A stretch of DNA of 64,000 bases, taken from positions 5,766,001 through 5,830,000 of the forward strand of contig CAJFCV020000002.1 of the NCBI GenBank assembly GCA_904066235.2, in the 5' to 3' direction. The DNA is from Bursaphelenchus xylophilus. Its lineage: Eukaryota > Nematoda > Chromadorea > Rhabditida > Aphelenchoididae. Both the position numbers and the translations under genes were made by a program. The notes beneath the pieces were generated by a model. It saw only the letters and a list, made by a program, of their open reading frames with translations. It was not told the origin of the DNA and did no database searches. This document shows, piece by piece, positions 37,557 to 49,174 of the stretch (position 1 is its first letter; each line of letters begins with the position of its first letter).

Positions 37557-37810
37557 TAACAGGGGAAGTACTCCAAGTGCGACACTTTTTTCCGCACGAA
37601 ACTGCCAATGTTATGGCAAAAAGCGCTTCTCTCTCTGGCCGATCTCCACGTTTAGTGTGCTCTCTCGGCGGCAAAAATTGTTCGATATCTCGGCGGCGCC
37701 CGCAAAGCGCGAGATAAAACTTTCAGGAATTGATATTTAGTCCATACCTGACGTGTGTGCAATATTTAAAGAAAATCTGAGCGTCGCACTTGGAGTACTT
37801 CCCCTGTAAG
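37557..37810. mobile_element. Short inverted-repeat element (MITE-like), TAA-flanked
   Basis: The ends are perfect inverted copies of about 25 bp, beginning CAGGGGAAGTACTCCAAGTG and ending with the complement. TAA occurs at both outer edges and looks like a 3 bp target duplication. The ~200 bp interior has no open frame and carries GC-rich words (CTCGGCGGCG). Size and structure fit a non-autonomous DNA transposon, and a TAA site suggests the PIF/Harbinger type; the family is inference. Confidence 0.82.
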
Positions 37811-37871
37811 TTGATTCCTAATTGATCACGATGTCAAAGAGTGATTACTTTGTAAATTTTGAATAATGTAT

Positions 37872-38440
37872 TACAGAGTGTTTCAAGAAAAATTATAAAA
37901 ACTTTTTGCGAATATCCTTGTGCTCTTTGCAGCTATCCAAGAAGTTTGTATTTCATACTAGAAGTCGTGCATTTTTAAAATGTAGAGTTCTGAACTAAGG
38001 ATGAAATTATGTTTGTCATCTGGCAGGGTGTAATCAGCTAGTCTCGATAGCTTGCCGGATGTTTCACAAATTGGCGGGGCGGAGACGCCGTTTTCGGGGC
38101 TTGGCTTTTGTGAATCAAATCGAAAAATATCCTTTCATCAGATAAACTACTTTGGTATGTCTTGCACTGTTTTCTCCAGTCGGAGAAAAGGACATCAACA
38201 GGATCTAAAAACTCATTTTGGCATTCCTTTTGTCCCGCTCCCGTATATTTCACACTTCTCAAATTTTTAAAAATACCTCCGCGCGGAGGTATGGCCTCCG
38301 CCGAATCCTCCGCCAGCCTTTAAACACGAGAAAAGAAAAATCAAGACCGGATAAGTCGTAATGTGAAGTGACTGGCAACTTCTTTAATAGTTGCAGAGCA
38401 TAAAGATATTTGCAAAAAGTTTTTCTTGAAACTCCCTGTA
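37872..38440. mobile_element. Inverted-repeat element (MITE-like), TA-flanked
   Basis: The left end TACAGAGTGTTTCAAGAAAA is matched by the complement at the right end (TTTTTCTTGAAACTCCCTGTA). The arms can be followed about 60 bp inward with an extra ttataaaa in the left arm. The interior includes a second CAGGGTGT word near 38025 and a GC-rich CCTCCGCGCGGAGG palindrome near 38277. Flanking TA fits a Tc1/mariner-type site. It lies only ~60 bp from the previous element, so this intergenic stretch is an insertion hotspot. Confidence 0.78.
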
Positions 38441-38793
38441 GATTATCTCCGTTTCCAATTATTATCAACATTCGGTTACTACTCCCTGCTCAAATCCCTT
38501 CGAGGGATTGAGTTGTCTGATGTTTATATACATTCATCCATACCTTTCGTTCCATCACTCTTATTTGCGTCGCCAAAAGAGGTTATTTTGTCAGAATTTG
38601 AATCTCCAAGGATACTTGGAGCCTCGAGTTCCCTCTAGTTTATGTACTGAACTTCCCTTCTTTTGGACAAAGTGTTCGGCGATGGCATAAACTATATACA
38701 GTGTGCTATCTGAAACCGATTTCTATACGATTAATAACTGCAAAATGAATCTCTCGAGTTGCGACTTTCGCTTCGAAAAGTACACATTCGTGT

Positions 38794-39126
38794 TCAATGG
38801 GGGTTTGGCAGGTCTTGAAGATGATTATACCGAGATGTTCTTGTCACTGTTTGCAAAGAGATAATCTCGAGAGGTTGCCGGGTCGAGTGGGGTTGTAAAC
38901 CCCGTCTCATTTCACAAGTGTTATTAGGCCTGGATAAATATTGATGGGGTTGAACCCGACGCTCGTTTTCGAGCTTTAAGTGATGATATCGCTCAGTTTC
39001 AACCTCATTTCCAGAACCGCTCTTCTTGATCACGTGTCTATCAGAATCGTAGTACGCCTCTCTTAAGCAGTAGTCACGTCTTTGCGGACACTTGAGATGA
39101 TCTACCCGTAACCGCTGCTTGGTCAT
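38794..39126 (-). CDS. Hypothetical 110-residue polar protein
   Basis: An open frame of 110 codons starts at an ATG that directly follows atattattttag, a good acceptor for cis- or trans-splicing. The protein is rich in Arg, His, Glu and Tyr (MTKQRLRVDHLKCPQRRDY, TERYHHLKLENERRV) with no signal or membrane segment. The clean start context and mixed codon use argue for a real gene; nothing else supports it, and no family was recognised. Confidence 0.4.
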   Translation of the reverse strand: MTKQRLRVDHLKCPQRRDYCLREAYYDSDRHVIKKSGSGNEVETERYHHLKLENERRVQPHQYLSRPNNTCEMRRGLQPHSTRQPLEIISLQTVTRTSRYNHLQDLPNPH

Positions 39127-40578
39127 CTAAAATAATATTTTGCCCGGTTAAACCCCTTTCGAGCTCCGTTCTTTTCCAGCTCACCGAGATTTGGGGCTTG
39201 TTTTACTTTCGGACTCTCTCAGATGGAAATTATTCAAATGTTTTGGAAAAAATTAGTTTCGGAAATGTTCAAAGATGGTTTCACGTTGTCGCAGAAAGTA
39301 TACACTTTTTAATAAAATATATGGCTGAGGCTCTTGCAATTGTATAAATAATGAATCGGGGTTCATGGACATTGCTATACAACCCCTGCGTGTTTATTTA
39401 CTATCAATTAATTTACTTTTTTTCGCGCAAATCGGATAAACTTGTAGAAGAATGGGAACGGAGTTGTTCTTTAAAGAATACTGGACATACAGTCCGCATG
39501 TTTGGGGACTGTTGAATCAGGGTTTGAATCAGCCGCTTGTGTCTTCAGTCTTTGCCCTTAGGGCCGAGCTCATAATTTTCAAATTTTTTGCTTAAATTCC
39601 TGATATGTCATATGATTTGTATAGGCTTCTGAATAGACATTGTCGTTGTTGGGTGCGGCCGCTCATGTATTCAAATAATTCTGAATTCAGAAATATTATA
39701 AAAACTGGCCCATCATCCAGAACAAATATACAGTAGTCCTTAACGTATTTGTACTGTGGTTTATGGGTAGGGAGAACCCTTAAAACGTCGTTCAATAGTT
39801 TCTAGAAGACTTTCATTGTTAAGTATACAGAATTTCTACAAACAAAACCGTTCCCAGATTGTCAATACCTTTTCAGTGAGAGTTATTGGTCCCTCATATC
39901 CCTTACTTAATCCCACCAAAATTTATGAAATCTTGATGTGCTACAAAGCCGGGAACTTGGAGCGCGAGTCCCTTTTCGCTTTTCCCGGATTTGGGCGATC
40001 ATCCGAAATGGAGAACCGAATAACTGCGCGGCCTCTAAAGCCGAGAGGGCGTATTTGTATTGCAAAATACAAAGTTCCCCAAAGTTTACTGACGTTCCCC
40101 ATTCAGAGTTACAAGACGGAGTTCAAGGGGTCTTGTCTTGGTCCCAAACTCGGTATTTAACGGGCGTCCTTACCCGCTGGGGTCGTGTGATTGCACTCAT
40201 CACATCCCCGTCCGAGATCATGTCAGATCCCTTCACAACTTTGGACGCCAATTATTCTCTCTTTTACTGCGATAGCAGACGAGACGAACCTCGTAAACCC
40301 TTCACCTAACCATTATCTACGCTCTTTTGTGGGATTTTATTTGTTTTAATACACATACATCTATGGTATGATCACTTTTCCCACAGTCCGATCTCTGCCT
40401 CGACAGGGTTTGGGTTCCAGATATTGTTATTTTCCACCCTTTATGATTGAACGTTGACTAAGTGATTCTTGCAAAAATTCTTGTAATTTCGGGGTTCAGA
40501 TCCTGAGCCCAGGTTGCGTTGTTGTGCTTCGTAGAAGCAATTGTAATCTTTAATATATTGCTCATCACTTCTAGCGCC
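39127..40578. other. Gene-free stretch
   Basis: Overlapping open frames between 39816 and 40309 lack splice support and similarity. The last ~200 bp is presumably the promoter of the cotransporter gene at 40579. No repeat of note was seen. Confidence 0.45.
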
Positions 40579-43500
40579 ATGACCGACCGCAAACAACGAC
40601 GGTTCAGCACGGCCCAGCAGGTTAATCCAGACACCATGAAGGTGATGGATGGCCGGCTGAGTTCGATTACCACATTGGAAGACGGAGTAACGGGCCCTTA
40701 TAGAAAGAACTCCATCCCCCACAAACTGACTTCCACCTTCGGTCAGCTGGCCTTGTTCAAGGATGATGAAGAAGATGAAGAACAACAAGTGGGCGGACAG
40801 AGTTTCATTAGTGGATTCACAACTCCAGGTCCAAAGGAGAGGGCTACAAGTGCAAAGAAAAAGGTAATGACCCCAAAATAAAAGATGCTCCAATGATATA
40901 TGTAGACAAATTGTTTGGAGAATATTTCAGGCCAATCTAGGTGTAATGTTGGGCGTGTATCTCCCCACTATCCAACACATCCTGGGCGTCACCATGTTCA
41001 TCCGTCTCTTCTGGGTCGTCGGAGTGGCTGGTATCTGGTACACACTCTTGTTGTTACTTCTTTGTTGTTCTTGTGTAAGAATAATAATTGCATGCTAATT
41101 ATACTTGCTGCAGACATTACTCACTAGTATCTCTTTATCGGCAGTGGCGACAAATGGAGTTGTGGAATCCGGGGGTGCCTACTTCATGATCTCCCGGAAC
41201 CTGGGTGCTGAATTCGGATCGGCGGTGGGGATTTTGTTCTATCTTGCGAATACAGTAGCAACTTCAATGTATCTTGTGGGTGGAGTGGAAGTATTGCTCC
41301 TTTATATATGTCCGCAAATTACAATTGGAGGTGAAGCAGCCCACAGCGATACTGGTACGTTATATTGTGTAATTCCCACGCAATATTTTGCGTATTTGTC
41401 ATCAAAATCTCTGCAGGCTTGATGGGCATGATGTCCCACAATTACCGTATATACGGGACCGCCTTGTTGCTGATCATCATGGTCATTGTGGCCCTGGGAG
41501 TTAAATTTGTTCAACTTTTGGCCCCAATTTCCCTTGCTTGCGTCATCGCATCGTTGCTAGCTTGTTATGCTGGAGGTGTTGAAAAGGCGGTAACAGGCAG
41601 TGGGCAACACGTTTGCATTTTACAACCTGACGAAATGGGGCAGGCACATCTACTGCAGTCAAAGATATTGAAAATGCACAATGTTGACATCGGCGAGATC
41701 TGCAAATATTGCAAGAAATCTGATGCGTAAGTTAAATATCGCCTTCATTATGCAATAATATCCGATGACTTTTTTGTAATCTTTATATGTACTTTTAGAT
41801 TGGGTGAATTATTTTGCACTGAAAATGCAAATGGCAGTGAAAGCGGATCTTGTCATCGGTACCAATCGGGGACACTAGAGTGCACGAACGGATTCCCAGG
41901 AATAAATGGTGACATAATGAGGAGCAATCTGCTTCCCATGTGGATGGAGGAAAAAGAAACGGCTCCCGGAGAGAAAGCAGATACGAATGTGGATGTGTTC
42001 CAGGATGTGAAGGTCACTTTCTTCGTTCTTCTGGCCATTTATTTCCCTGCCGTCACTGGAATTATGACCGGGTAAGTACTTCTTGACAAATCCAAGCTTT
42101 TATAATTTTGATTACAAAAGATAAAATAAAATTTTCAGTACAAACATGAGTGGAGATCTGAAGGATCCACAGAAAAGTATCCCCAGTGGAACCATTGCAG
42201 CAACAATAACGACTTCACTCATCTATGTAACCTTGGCCATCTTGTTCGGCTCGTCCATTATAGGGGAAGTGCTGCGAGATAAGAACGGGAAGAGTATCGA
42301 GAGTCACATGATCGTAGCTTCTCTTGCATGGCCATCACCTTGGGTTGTAATTGTTGGTTCTTTCCTTTCTACATTTGGTGCAGCTTTGCAATGTCTATGC
42401 AGTAAGAAAACAAAAATTGCGGAGTTAATCAAATTCCAGGTGCCCCACGTCTTCTGCAGTCCATTGCCAAGGATGACGTCATTCCTATCTTGAAGCCGTT
42501 TGCTCGAGTGACCAAGAACAACGAGCCTTTCCTGGGGTAAGCATATAACACTCCTCTTCCTTAGACTCCTGTTTAGACTTCTTATAACAACCTTCATCGC
42601 TGAATTGGCGATCCTTCTTGGGGCCGTGGATGCCATTGCCGAAGTCCTCGACTTCTTCTTCTTGATGTGTTATGCTTTCGTGAACCTTGTTTGTGCCTTA
42701 CATTCTCTCCTGGGGGCTCCTAACTGGCGTCCTAGGTTTAAATATTATCATTGGTCGCTTTCTCTGACAGGCGCCTTCTTATGTTTCTTCATCATGTTCG
42801 CATCCCAATACGTTTATGCCTTGATTGCGTGTATCCTTACTGCCATTATCTACAAATATGTTGAATGGAAAGGGTAAGGAATCCGATTCATGAGATTTAC
42901 GTCAACTTTCAGAGCAAAGAAGGAATGGGGAGATGGTATGAGAGGACTTGCGTTGTCCACAGCACAATACTCACTCATGAAGGTTGAAGATAAGGACCCC
43001 CATCCCAAGAATTGGCGACCGCAGTTGATGATTCTAGTTGATGGAAAATATTCCAAGGAAGTAATCGATATGAGATCCGTCAATCTTCTCAACCTGGCAT
43101 CGCAAATGAAGGCTGGTAAAGGATTAGCGTTCACTGTGGCCTTTGTTATCTCTAACGGAGGGCATGGAGAAGATAAAAAGAAGGCCGAGGAGATCAAGGA
43201 ACACGTCCAACGAGACATGGAACAGGCTAAACTGAGAGGATTCGGGAAAGCCCTGATATTTCAAGAGGATCAAATCCAGGGAAGTGTCTCCACTTTATAT
43301 CAGAGTATCGGAATTGGAGGATTGAGACCTAACACAGTAATGCTCAACTTTCCCAGAATGGGAGGATTACAACATCACACAGAACAGCATATATTTGCAG
43401 GTAATCAAACATAAGACGTAAAGTAATCTTAATTCAGAACAACTAATCAGAGGGGTTCAGCATGAGAATTGTATTATTGTTTGCAAAGGAATCACGGATT

Positions 43501-44339
43501 TCCCGAAACAGAATGAACGCCTTAAGGGAACTATTGACATCTGGTGGATTGTACATGATGGTGGTATCTTGATGTTAATCGCCTACCTTCTTCAACAACA
43601 TAAAGTATGGCGAGGATGCAAACTAAGGATTTATGTTATTACACATGACGACGACAGCAACGAAGAGATGAAAGCACGATTACAGAAACACATCTACATG
43701 TTGCGTATAGACGCTACTGTCTTTGTAAGTACAAAAAATCGTATAAAATCCCTTAGATTGTAAACATGATTGGCCCCGACATATCTGATGATGCGGTTCA
43801 AAAAACAATCAACATGGAGCAAAGGACCAAACTCATCAAGAATATGTCAAATGGATTCTCCAATGGTGGATTTGTTGGTGACGAGAGAAGTCCATCAAGG
43901 CAGAGCTCAATGAGGATGAACTTGGGACAAAACAACAACGACAGCTTGGGATCATTGTCCGTGCCCGGAAAACCCAGTCAAAACGATCTGATCGAGACCA
44001 GTTTTATACAACAAACATTCGAAGGAGATAACACAGACACACTCCAGAGTGGTGACACAATCGACATCAAGGATCTGGATGATACTAAAGTGAGTTCAAC
44101 GTTGAGAAAAAATTATCTTCCAGGTTCAAAAAATGAGTGCAGCCATTCGAATGAACCAGGTAATACTGGAATACTCAAACGAGAGTCAACTCATTCTACT
44201 ATCCCTTCCACGACCACCGAAACACACTCAGCGACTGGTCGAAAATTACCTTGCCTATGTCGAAGCCCTTACAGAAAAGTTGCCACGAGTCATGTTAATC
44301 GGAGGCTCTGGGAAGGAGGTGATCACGATCGACTCATAA
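40579..44339 (+). CDS. K-Cl cotransporter (KCC, SLC12 family)
   Basis: Twelve exons (40579-40863, 40931-41074, 41114-41354, 41417-41726, 41799-42071, 42139-42401, 42440-42536, 42565-42873, 42913-43400, 43438-43724, 43757-44089, 44124-44339) sum to 1081 residues, a normal KCC length. TM1 opens with [28 protein letters not shown]2/3 has [28 protein letters not shown] long cysteine-bearing loop ([26 protein letters not shown]) follows TM5, which is the KCC hallmark. TM6 carries [19 protein letters not shown], and the C-terminal domain [11 protein letters not shown] and [19 protein letters not shown]. It exports K+ and Cl- together. Intron 42537-42564 is only 28 nt. Confidence 0.96.
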
Positions 44340-44695
44340 CACAAACACAAGCATAGTATCCACCCAATATCTCGCTTTTTTCTGAGGTCTACAAATCATT
44401 TGGTAACACATCTTTACTCTACATATGACACACTCAACCTGCTCCGGTGTTCATCGGGTTTCGCAATCCACAGATCCTTTTTGCAAGAACGATTATTTTA
44501 TTCAGTACATCATATTTTTGAATCTTATAAACTCGTTGACAAAGCGTTGGGCTGGCTTTCGGAAAAGGAGAGGGTTTTTTGAAACAAAAGGTTTGAAATA
44601 TTCATGGACAAAGTCAGTAACACGATCTACCATGACACAAGGGAAGCGCAAACAACGTAAAAACGCTTCTCGACACGACATAAGCGCGTCCATAT

Positions 44696-45604
44696 ATGTA
44701 TACGTCCAGTCTACGGCTGACGCTTCTTCTGTCCCTGATCAATGAGATTCTGACATTGGAATGTTTCGATTGCACTAACTACCCTGACGGCATCGTTTGT
44801 TCCACAAAAGCATCTTGCGAGACTCAAGGCGGATGTTATTACGGTAATTTCAAAATTAAAAAAATTAATGTTTTCAGCATCTTCGAAAGAACCAGAATTA
44901 GCGGAAGAAAAGAAGATTCCGTGGTGGGTCTCGTCATGTGCAAACAACTTGAAAATCGAAAATTATCAGACATCTTGCTTCAATACAGCCAATGAAGAGT
45001 GAGAGTTTATTTACATTTGAACACAATGTTTCAGTACCATCTGTGTTTGCTTCCAAGACTACTGTAATACACCTGCAGAGATTGAAAAAGCCATAAATAT
45101 TCGGTTTTCCCCTTTCAAAGAGAATCCCTTGCTGCCTTGGGCATTGGCTACAACAGCGACAACTACAGCATCAACGTCCACGATAACTTTGATCACATCA
45201 AAAGCGATTCCAACAACCCTACTTACTAAACCGGTAACTTCTACAACAACAACAATAATCACGACGACCGTGCATCTACTGACAGAAGAAAACCTCAAGG
45301 TAAAACCCAAAAAATAATCATATTCTTTCAGAAAACAGTGGAGACCACCATAATGCCCGCCAGGGTCATTGATCTAACGGAACAAAAACAAGACGCCAAC
45401 AAGAGTTTAGCTTACCTGGGGAGTATAAGTCATGACAATCCAGGCCCAGCTGATACAATCAACACAACGGAAACAGTCATCGCAGAAGTAGACGAAGGAG
45501 AAGCTGTAAATCTAACAGAAATTTTTAGAAACTCGTCGAATTTTTGTAAATATCCAGGCGTCGCCATAACTTTGCTTATTTTAGTTTTATCTTACAAAAA
45601 ATAA
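44696..45604 (+). CDS. Ly6/three-finger-like GPI-anchored protein with Thr-rich stalk
   Basis: Four exons (44696-44843, 44878-44998, 45035-45299, 45332-45604) give 268 residues. A signal peptide (LRLTLLLSLINEILT) precedes a Ly6-type cysteine pattern: LECFDCTNY, CSTKASCETQGGCYY, SSCANNL, SCFNTANEE, TICVCFQDYCN, ending in the family's C-N. A ~60-residue threonine-rich stalk (TTATTTASTSTITL and similar), likely O-glycosylated, follows. The C-terminus is a short hydrophobic segment (YPGVAITLLILVLSY) with almost no tail, as expected for a GPI signal. Its role is unknown; worm Ly6 proteins often modulate receptors. Confidence 0.78.
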
Positions 45605-46657
45605 ATTTTTTATGACTTTGTTTAGTTTCATTTGATTTCACAAGGAAATACGCTCTGATATCTTGACTAGCTTTAAAATATCAAACTGGACTAACAACAA
45701 GACTACATTCTAATAGTAAGTTTCAATGTAAAAAAAAAAATCTGCCAAAGAGGACCGAACCCGTGGGCAGGTTTCTCTATTGGATTCTCAATCTAGCGCT
45801 CTAACCACTCTACCATGCCGCTCTCTTCCGACGAAGGAGGCCAAATGCGTATTTTATGCCGCCGATTTTTTTGCTCGAGAAATATAAATATTTTTCGATA
45901 AAACTTGACATTTAGCGTTTTACAGAAATACGCCTCAGGTTTTTTCAAAATGCAGGATTCAAAAAAGGGGGGGCGTTCGGGCTCAACCCTTCTGTAACCC
46001 TAAAAAGGTCCGGAGTCCTTCGGTCTGCTAGTGGAGAATTTTAAAATGTTAAAGTATACCTACAGTAAGTTAAAAATTAAAAATTTTCACCTTCCCATAT
46101 ATATCTACCATAGTTACTAGCTAACTATGGTAGGTATATCACGTCTGTACTGTAATGTCTTGTTTTTTATGCACAGCTCGAGCCTCACGCAAACCCTGTT
46201 TTAAAACATGGTTTTGCGCAGTACTATGCCAAACCAACATCACTAACGCCTTCTGACCTCATAATTTACCTCGTACTATAAAGTAATAGGTGCTAATAGT
46301 ACTTCAATTACTTTACAGTTTGTGCGATAACCACCTCTGAATCGCCTTTCAAATATCCTCAACCACCCTTAAGCGCTTGTATCTTTGTAAAAAAAATGTA
46401 TGTTATGTGATCTTTAAAGATTTACGTTCACGATTTAAATTTTGATATTTTGGGTGTGTCCCACCATGACCAACTTTTCCGTGCTAAAAGTTTTGGCGTT
46501 GTGCAAAACCAGAAAATTCAGTATTTTATAAAATATCCACGATTTGGCCAAATAAATTTATTTCCATTCTAAACAGTTTTGCTAGCCGATCCAGATTTTC
46601 GGCTAGCCATCTAAAAAAAAATTGGCGTTGCGCCTGCTCTTTGACACAGTTTGGAAG
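45605..46657. other. Intergenic stretch with two hairpins and a tRNA-like remnant
   Basis: No protein gene was seen. A perfect stem CTACCATAGTTA / TAACTATGGTAG with a 5 nt loop lies at 46105-46133, and a stem GCTAGCCGA / TCGGCTAGC at 46581-46607. Between them the sequence is AT-rich. The tRNA-like remnant at 45741-45822 is listed separately. Confidence 0.5.
45741..45822 (-). pseudogene. tRNA-like remnant (Leu/Ser type)
   Basis: On the minus strand an A-box-like TGGTAGAGTGGTTAGAGCGC is followed by an anticodon-arm-like ATTGAGAATCC and a B-box-like GGGTTCGGTCC at suitable distances for a long-variable-arm tRNA. The acceptor stem does not pair (only three of seven positions) and the T-stem is imperfect, so it is most likely a tRNA pseudogene or tRNA-derived repeat. 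A GAG anticodon (Leu) can be read from the loop but is not secure. Confidence 0.45.
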
Positions 46658-47567
46658 ATGGAAGATTCTTCAACTAGTTTTGAGATGCCTCGGGATTTAA
46701 CTGAAGCAGAGAAGATACTGTTGTTGAATCAGAAGAGCATGTCTAAATTCAAGGAAAACAAATTAGAGATAGAAGCCCGGAAGAACTGGGATCGTTTCTA
46801 TAAAAGAAATCAGGATAAGTTTTTCAAAGATCGACATTGGACAAGGAATGAAATTCATGATATTCTTGGCGACCTTGATTATAATGTAGGGACTTACAAT
46901 CTTTTACTCCTTACCATTTCAATCCGCCTATTTCAATTAAATCCTATTCTTTCAGAAAAAGTTAGTGTTTGTGGAGATGGGTTGTGGAGTTGGAAACATG
47001 TTGTTTCCCCTCATTGAGTACTATCCACATTGGGATTTCTTTGGGTTTGATTTTTCCGAAAATGCGATTCAAGAACTAAAGAAAAGAGCTAGAAATTCTG
47101 GTGTTTCAAGTAAGCCAAATGGTTATTATTTCTATTGTTTAGTTACTGCCGATGTCCTAGATCTGACAGATAATCAAAGAAGACTGATGTTTCCAGAAGG
47201 TGATATAGCAACACTCATATTCGTTCTTTCCGCGATTCATCCGGATAAGCACCAAGATGTTATTGAGAACCTGAAGAAGTACATAAAGCCTGGGGGAATT
47301 ATCTTTGTGAGAGATTATGGTGCCTTTGACTACGCTATGATACGTTTTGGAAGAGGAGCGAAAATATATGACAGATTCTATGCCAGACAAGACGGAACAC
47401 GCGCCTATTACTTTTACACTCAAGAGCTCACGCAACTGTTCGAGAAAGCTGGATTCGAATGCCAGACCGCGGAATATCTCCACAAGAAGACCACCAACCA
47501 TGAAAGGGAGATGACGGTCGATAGGATATTTGTGCAATGTCGGTTTAGACGGAAAGAATGGGAGTAG
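46658..47567 (+). CDS. METTL6-type tRNA m3C methyltransferase
   Basis: Three exons (46658-46885, 46956-47109, 47143-47567) encode 268 residues. The family lead KNWDRFYKRNQDKFFKDRHW is followed by SAM-binding motif I (VFVEMGCGVGNMLFPL), DFFGFDFSENAI, then LIFVLSAIHPDKHQDVIENL, IKPGGIIFVRDYG and FYARQDGTRAYYFY, all characteristic of METTL2/6/8 enzymes. The short N-terminus matches METTL6, which makes 3-methylcytidine at position 32 of tRNA-Ser. Intron 47110-47142 is 33 nt and in frame, so a form retaining it (11 extra residues) is possible; the spliced form fits the family better. Confidence 0.92.
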
Positions 47568-47775
47568 TTGTTGGTATTTCTTATGATATTTATTAAACAG
47601 ATTTTCTGATTTGTAATACACGTTGTTTATGTTTTTATCATTTAAAGGTTTCGTCGTAGATCGACACCAAAACGATATAGACTATGCACAGGATACTCTG
47701 ATTTATTTATAAGTAGATTTTTTACTTATATTTACCGGTATCTTACTTATAAGTTACAGAAGGCGGGGCCCCGAA

Positions 47776-47819
47776 AAAATAAACAAGCCCCGCGGGGCCC
47801 CGCGGGGCTTGTTTATTTT
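47776..47819. repeat. Perfect 44 bp GC-core palindrome
   Basis: Every base from 47776 pairs with its partner back to 47819: an A/T-rich outer part (AAAATAAACAAG) and a GC core made of CCCCGCGGGG units. There is no loop, so it can form a cruciform or, if transcribed, a strong hairpin. It lies 209 bp past the methyltransferase stop, in a stretch of repeated TTACTTATA words (47690-47890), and may be the end of a dispersed element or a terminator-like structure. Confidence 0.9.
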
Positions 47820-48069
47820 ACTTATATTTACGTTTATTTTCTAATATAAAAATCAAGTTTATATAAGTAAAAAAGGCGTACATACTATATAACAATAAGT
47901 AAATCCAAGTTCCTTGTGTGCATGCAGTTATCCAGGATAACTGTGCACTTGTCCTTGTGAGAGTGCGAAGTGGCCCATCTCGGTATGGGTCAAGTGTTAT
48001 TCTCTTCGAAAATTTCACATTTGGTGGATGGATCTCGATTGACAACGACGTTTCTGTTTCATATTCACA

Positions 48070-48956
48070 ATGGCAGGTCCTACATGGCTGTTTAACCTGG
48101 ACCAATTGCAATCCACACCTTCAAGACAAGCCGGAATGTCGGAGGCGGAGGAGAACCGACAGAGGCGGCATGCCGTCAAGATTATCATGGATTTGGGACA
48201 GGAAATGAATATGTAAGTGTCTAGTCTTTGTTTGTTGTTTCTTTTGTAGTTGTTCATACATGTAATTAAATTTAAGAAAAGTATGCCCAACAATAGCTAC
48301 GGCCGCAGTTTTCTTTCATCGATTTTATATGTTTTCGTCTATGAGTGAGTACAGAGCTGAGAAAATTGCTCTTGCATGTCTATTCTTGGCTGGCAAAGTT
48401 GAAGAAACGCCGAAGAAATGCAAGGATCTTCTTCAAGTTGCTGCGGAGAAGTTTCCCGATTACTATGGTGATGATATTCCGGTAAATGATTTTTTAGCTA
48501 TAAAATAAAATTTTCAGGGTGATATATTCGCGGCCGAAACCGTGCTGTTACACACTTTGCGATTTGATATTGAAGTCTTTCACCCATACAGCAAGATCAT
48601 CGAGTACGTTAGCATATTTGAGCTGGAGAAACAGGATAAAAGTTTTTTGAGTACAACAGCTTGGACATTCATCAACGATAGTTTCTGCACTTCCTTATGT
48701 CTTATGTGGGAACCTGAAGTAAGCCCTTATACATCGTTAGGATTTATTCTTTTAGTTAATAGCCATTGCTGCCATCGAGATGGCCGTTATGATGGGAAGA
48801 CATCAAAGAAATCTGCAAGTTCACTACAAAGAACAGGACAAATATCATCTTTGGTGGGAACACTTTGTTGGAAACCTTTCTCAAGAAACAGTCGATCTCA
48901 TCTGTCATCAACTACTGGATTATTACTGGTTAGTAGAGAACGAAGACGGATCGTGA
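48070..48956 (+). CDS. Cyclin K-like transcriptional cyclin
   Basis: Four exons (48070-48212, 48277-48481, 48518-48718, 48756-48956) encode 249 residues. The start [20 protein letters not shown] precedes the first cyclin box ([51 protein letters not shown]). The second fold has [66 protein letters not shown]. This is the order of cyclin K, partner of CDK12/CDK13 in phosphorylating the RNA polymerase II tail. The protein ends right after the second box, without the proline-rich tail of vertebrate cyclin K. The second exon uses the acceptor aatttaag. Confidence 0.9.
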
Positions 48957-49174
48957 TGTTCAGGTTTGTATCTTATTCATCAATTTCCATATTCGAATTG
49001 TAATTTATAACTTGTGATCTTGTGAGCAGTAATTAGCCTGTGTCAGACACTTTGATAGCGTATTGCCACTAACTCATCCCTCATATTTAAGTTATTCCCC
49101 TGAAAACATCCTTTCTAATAAATCGTTCATTCAGTAGAATCATTCTGTTACAATTTGATCCAGAATCAATCTTG

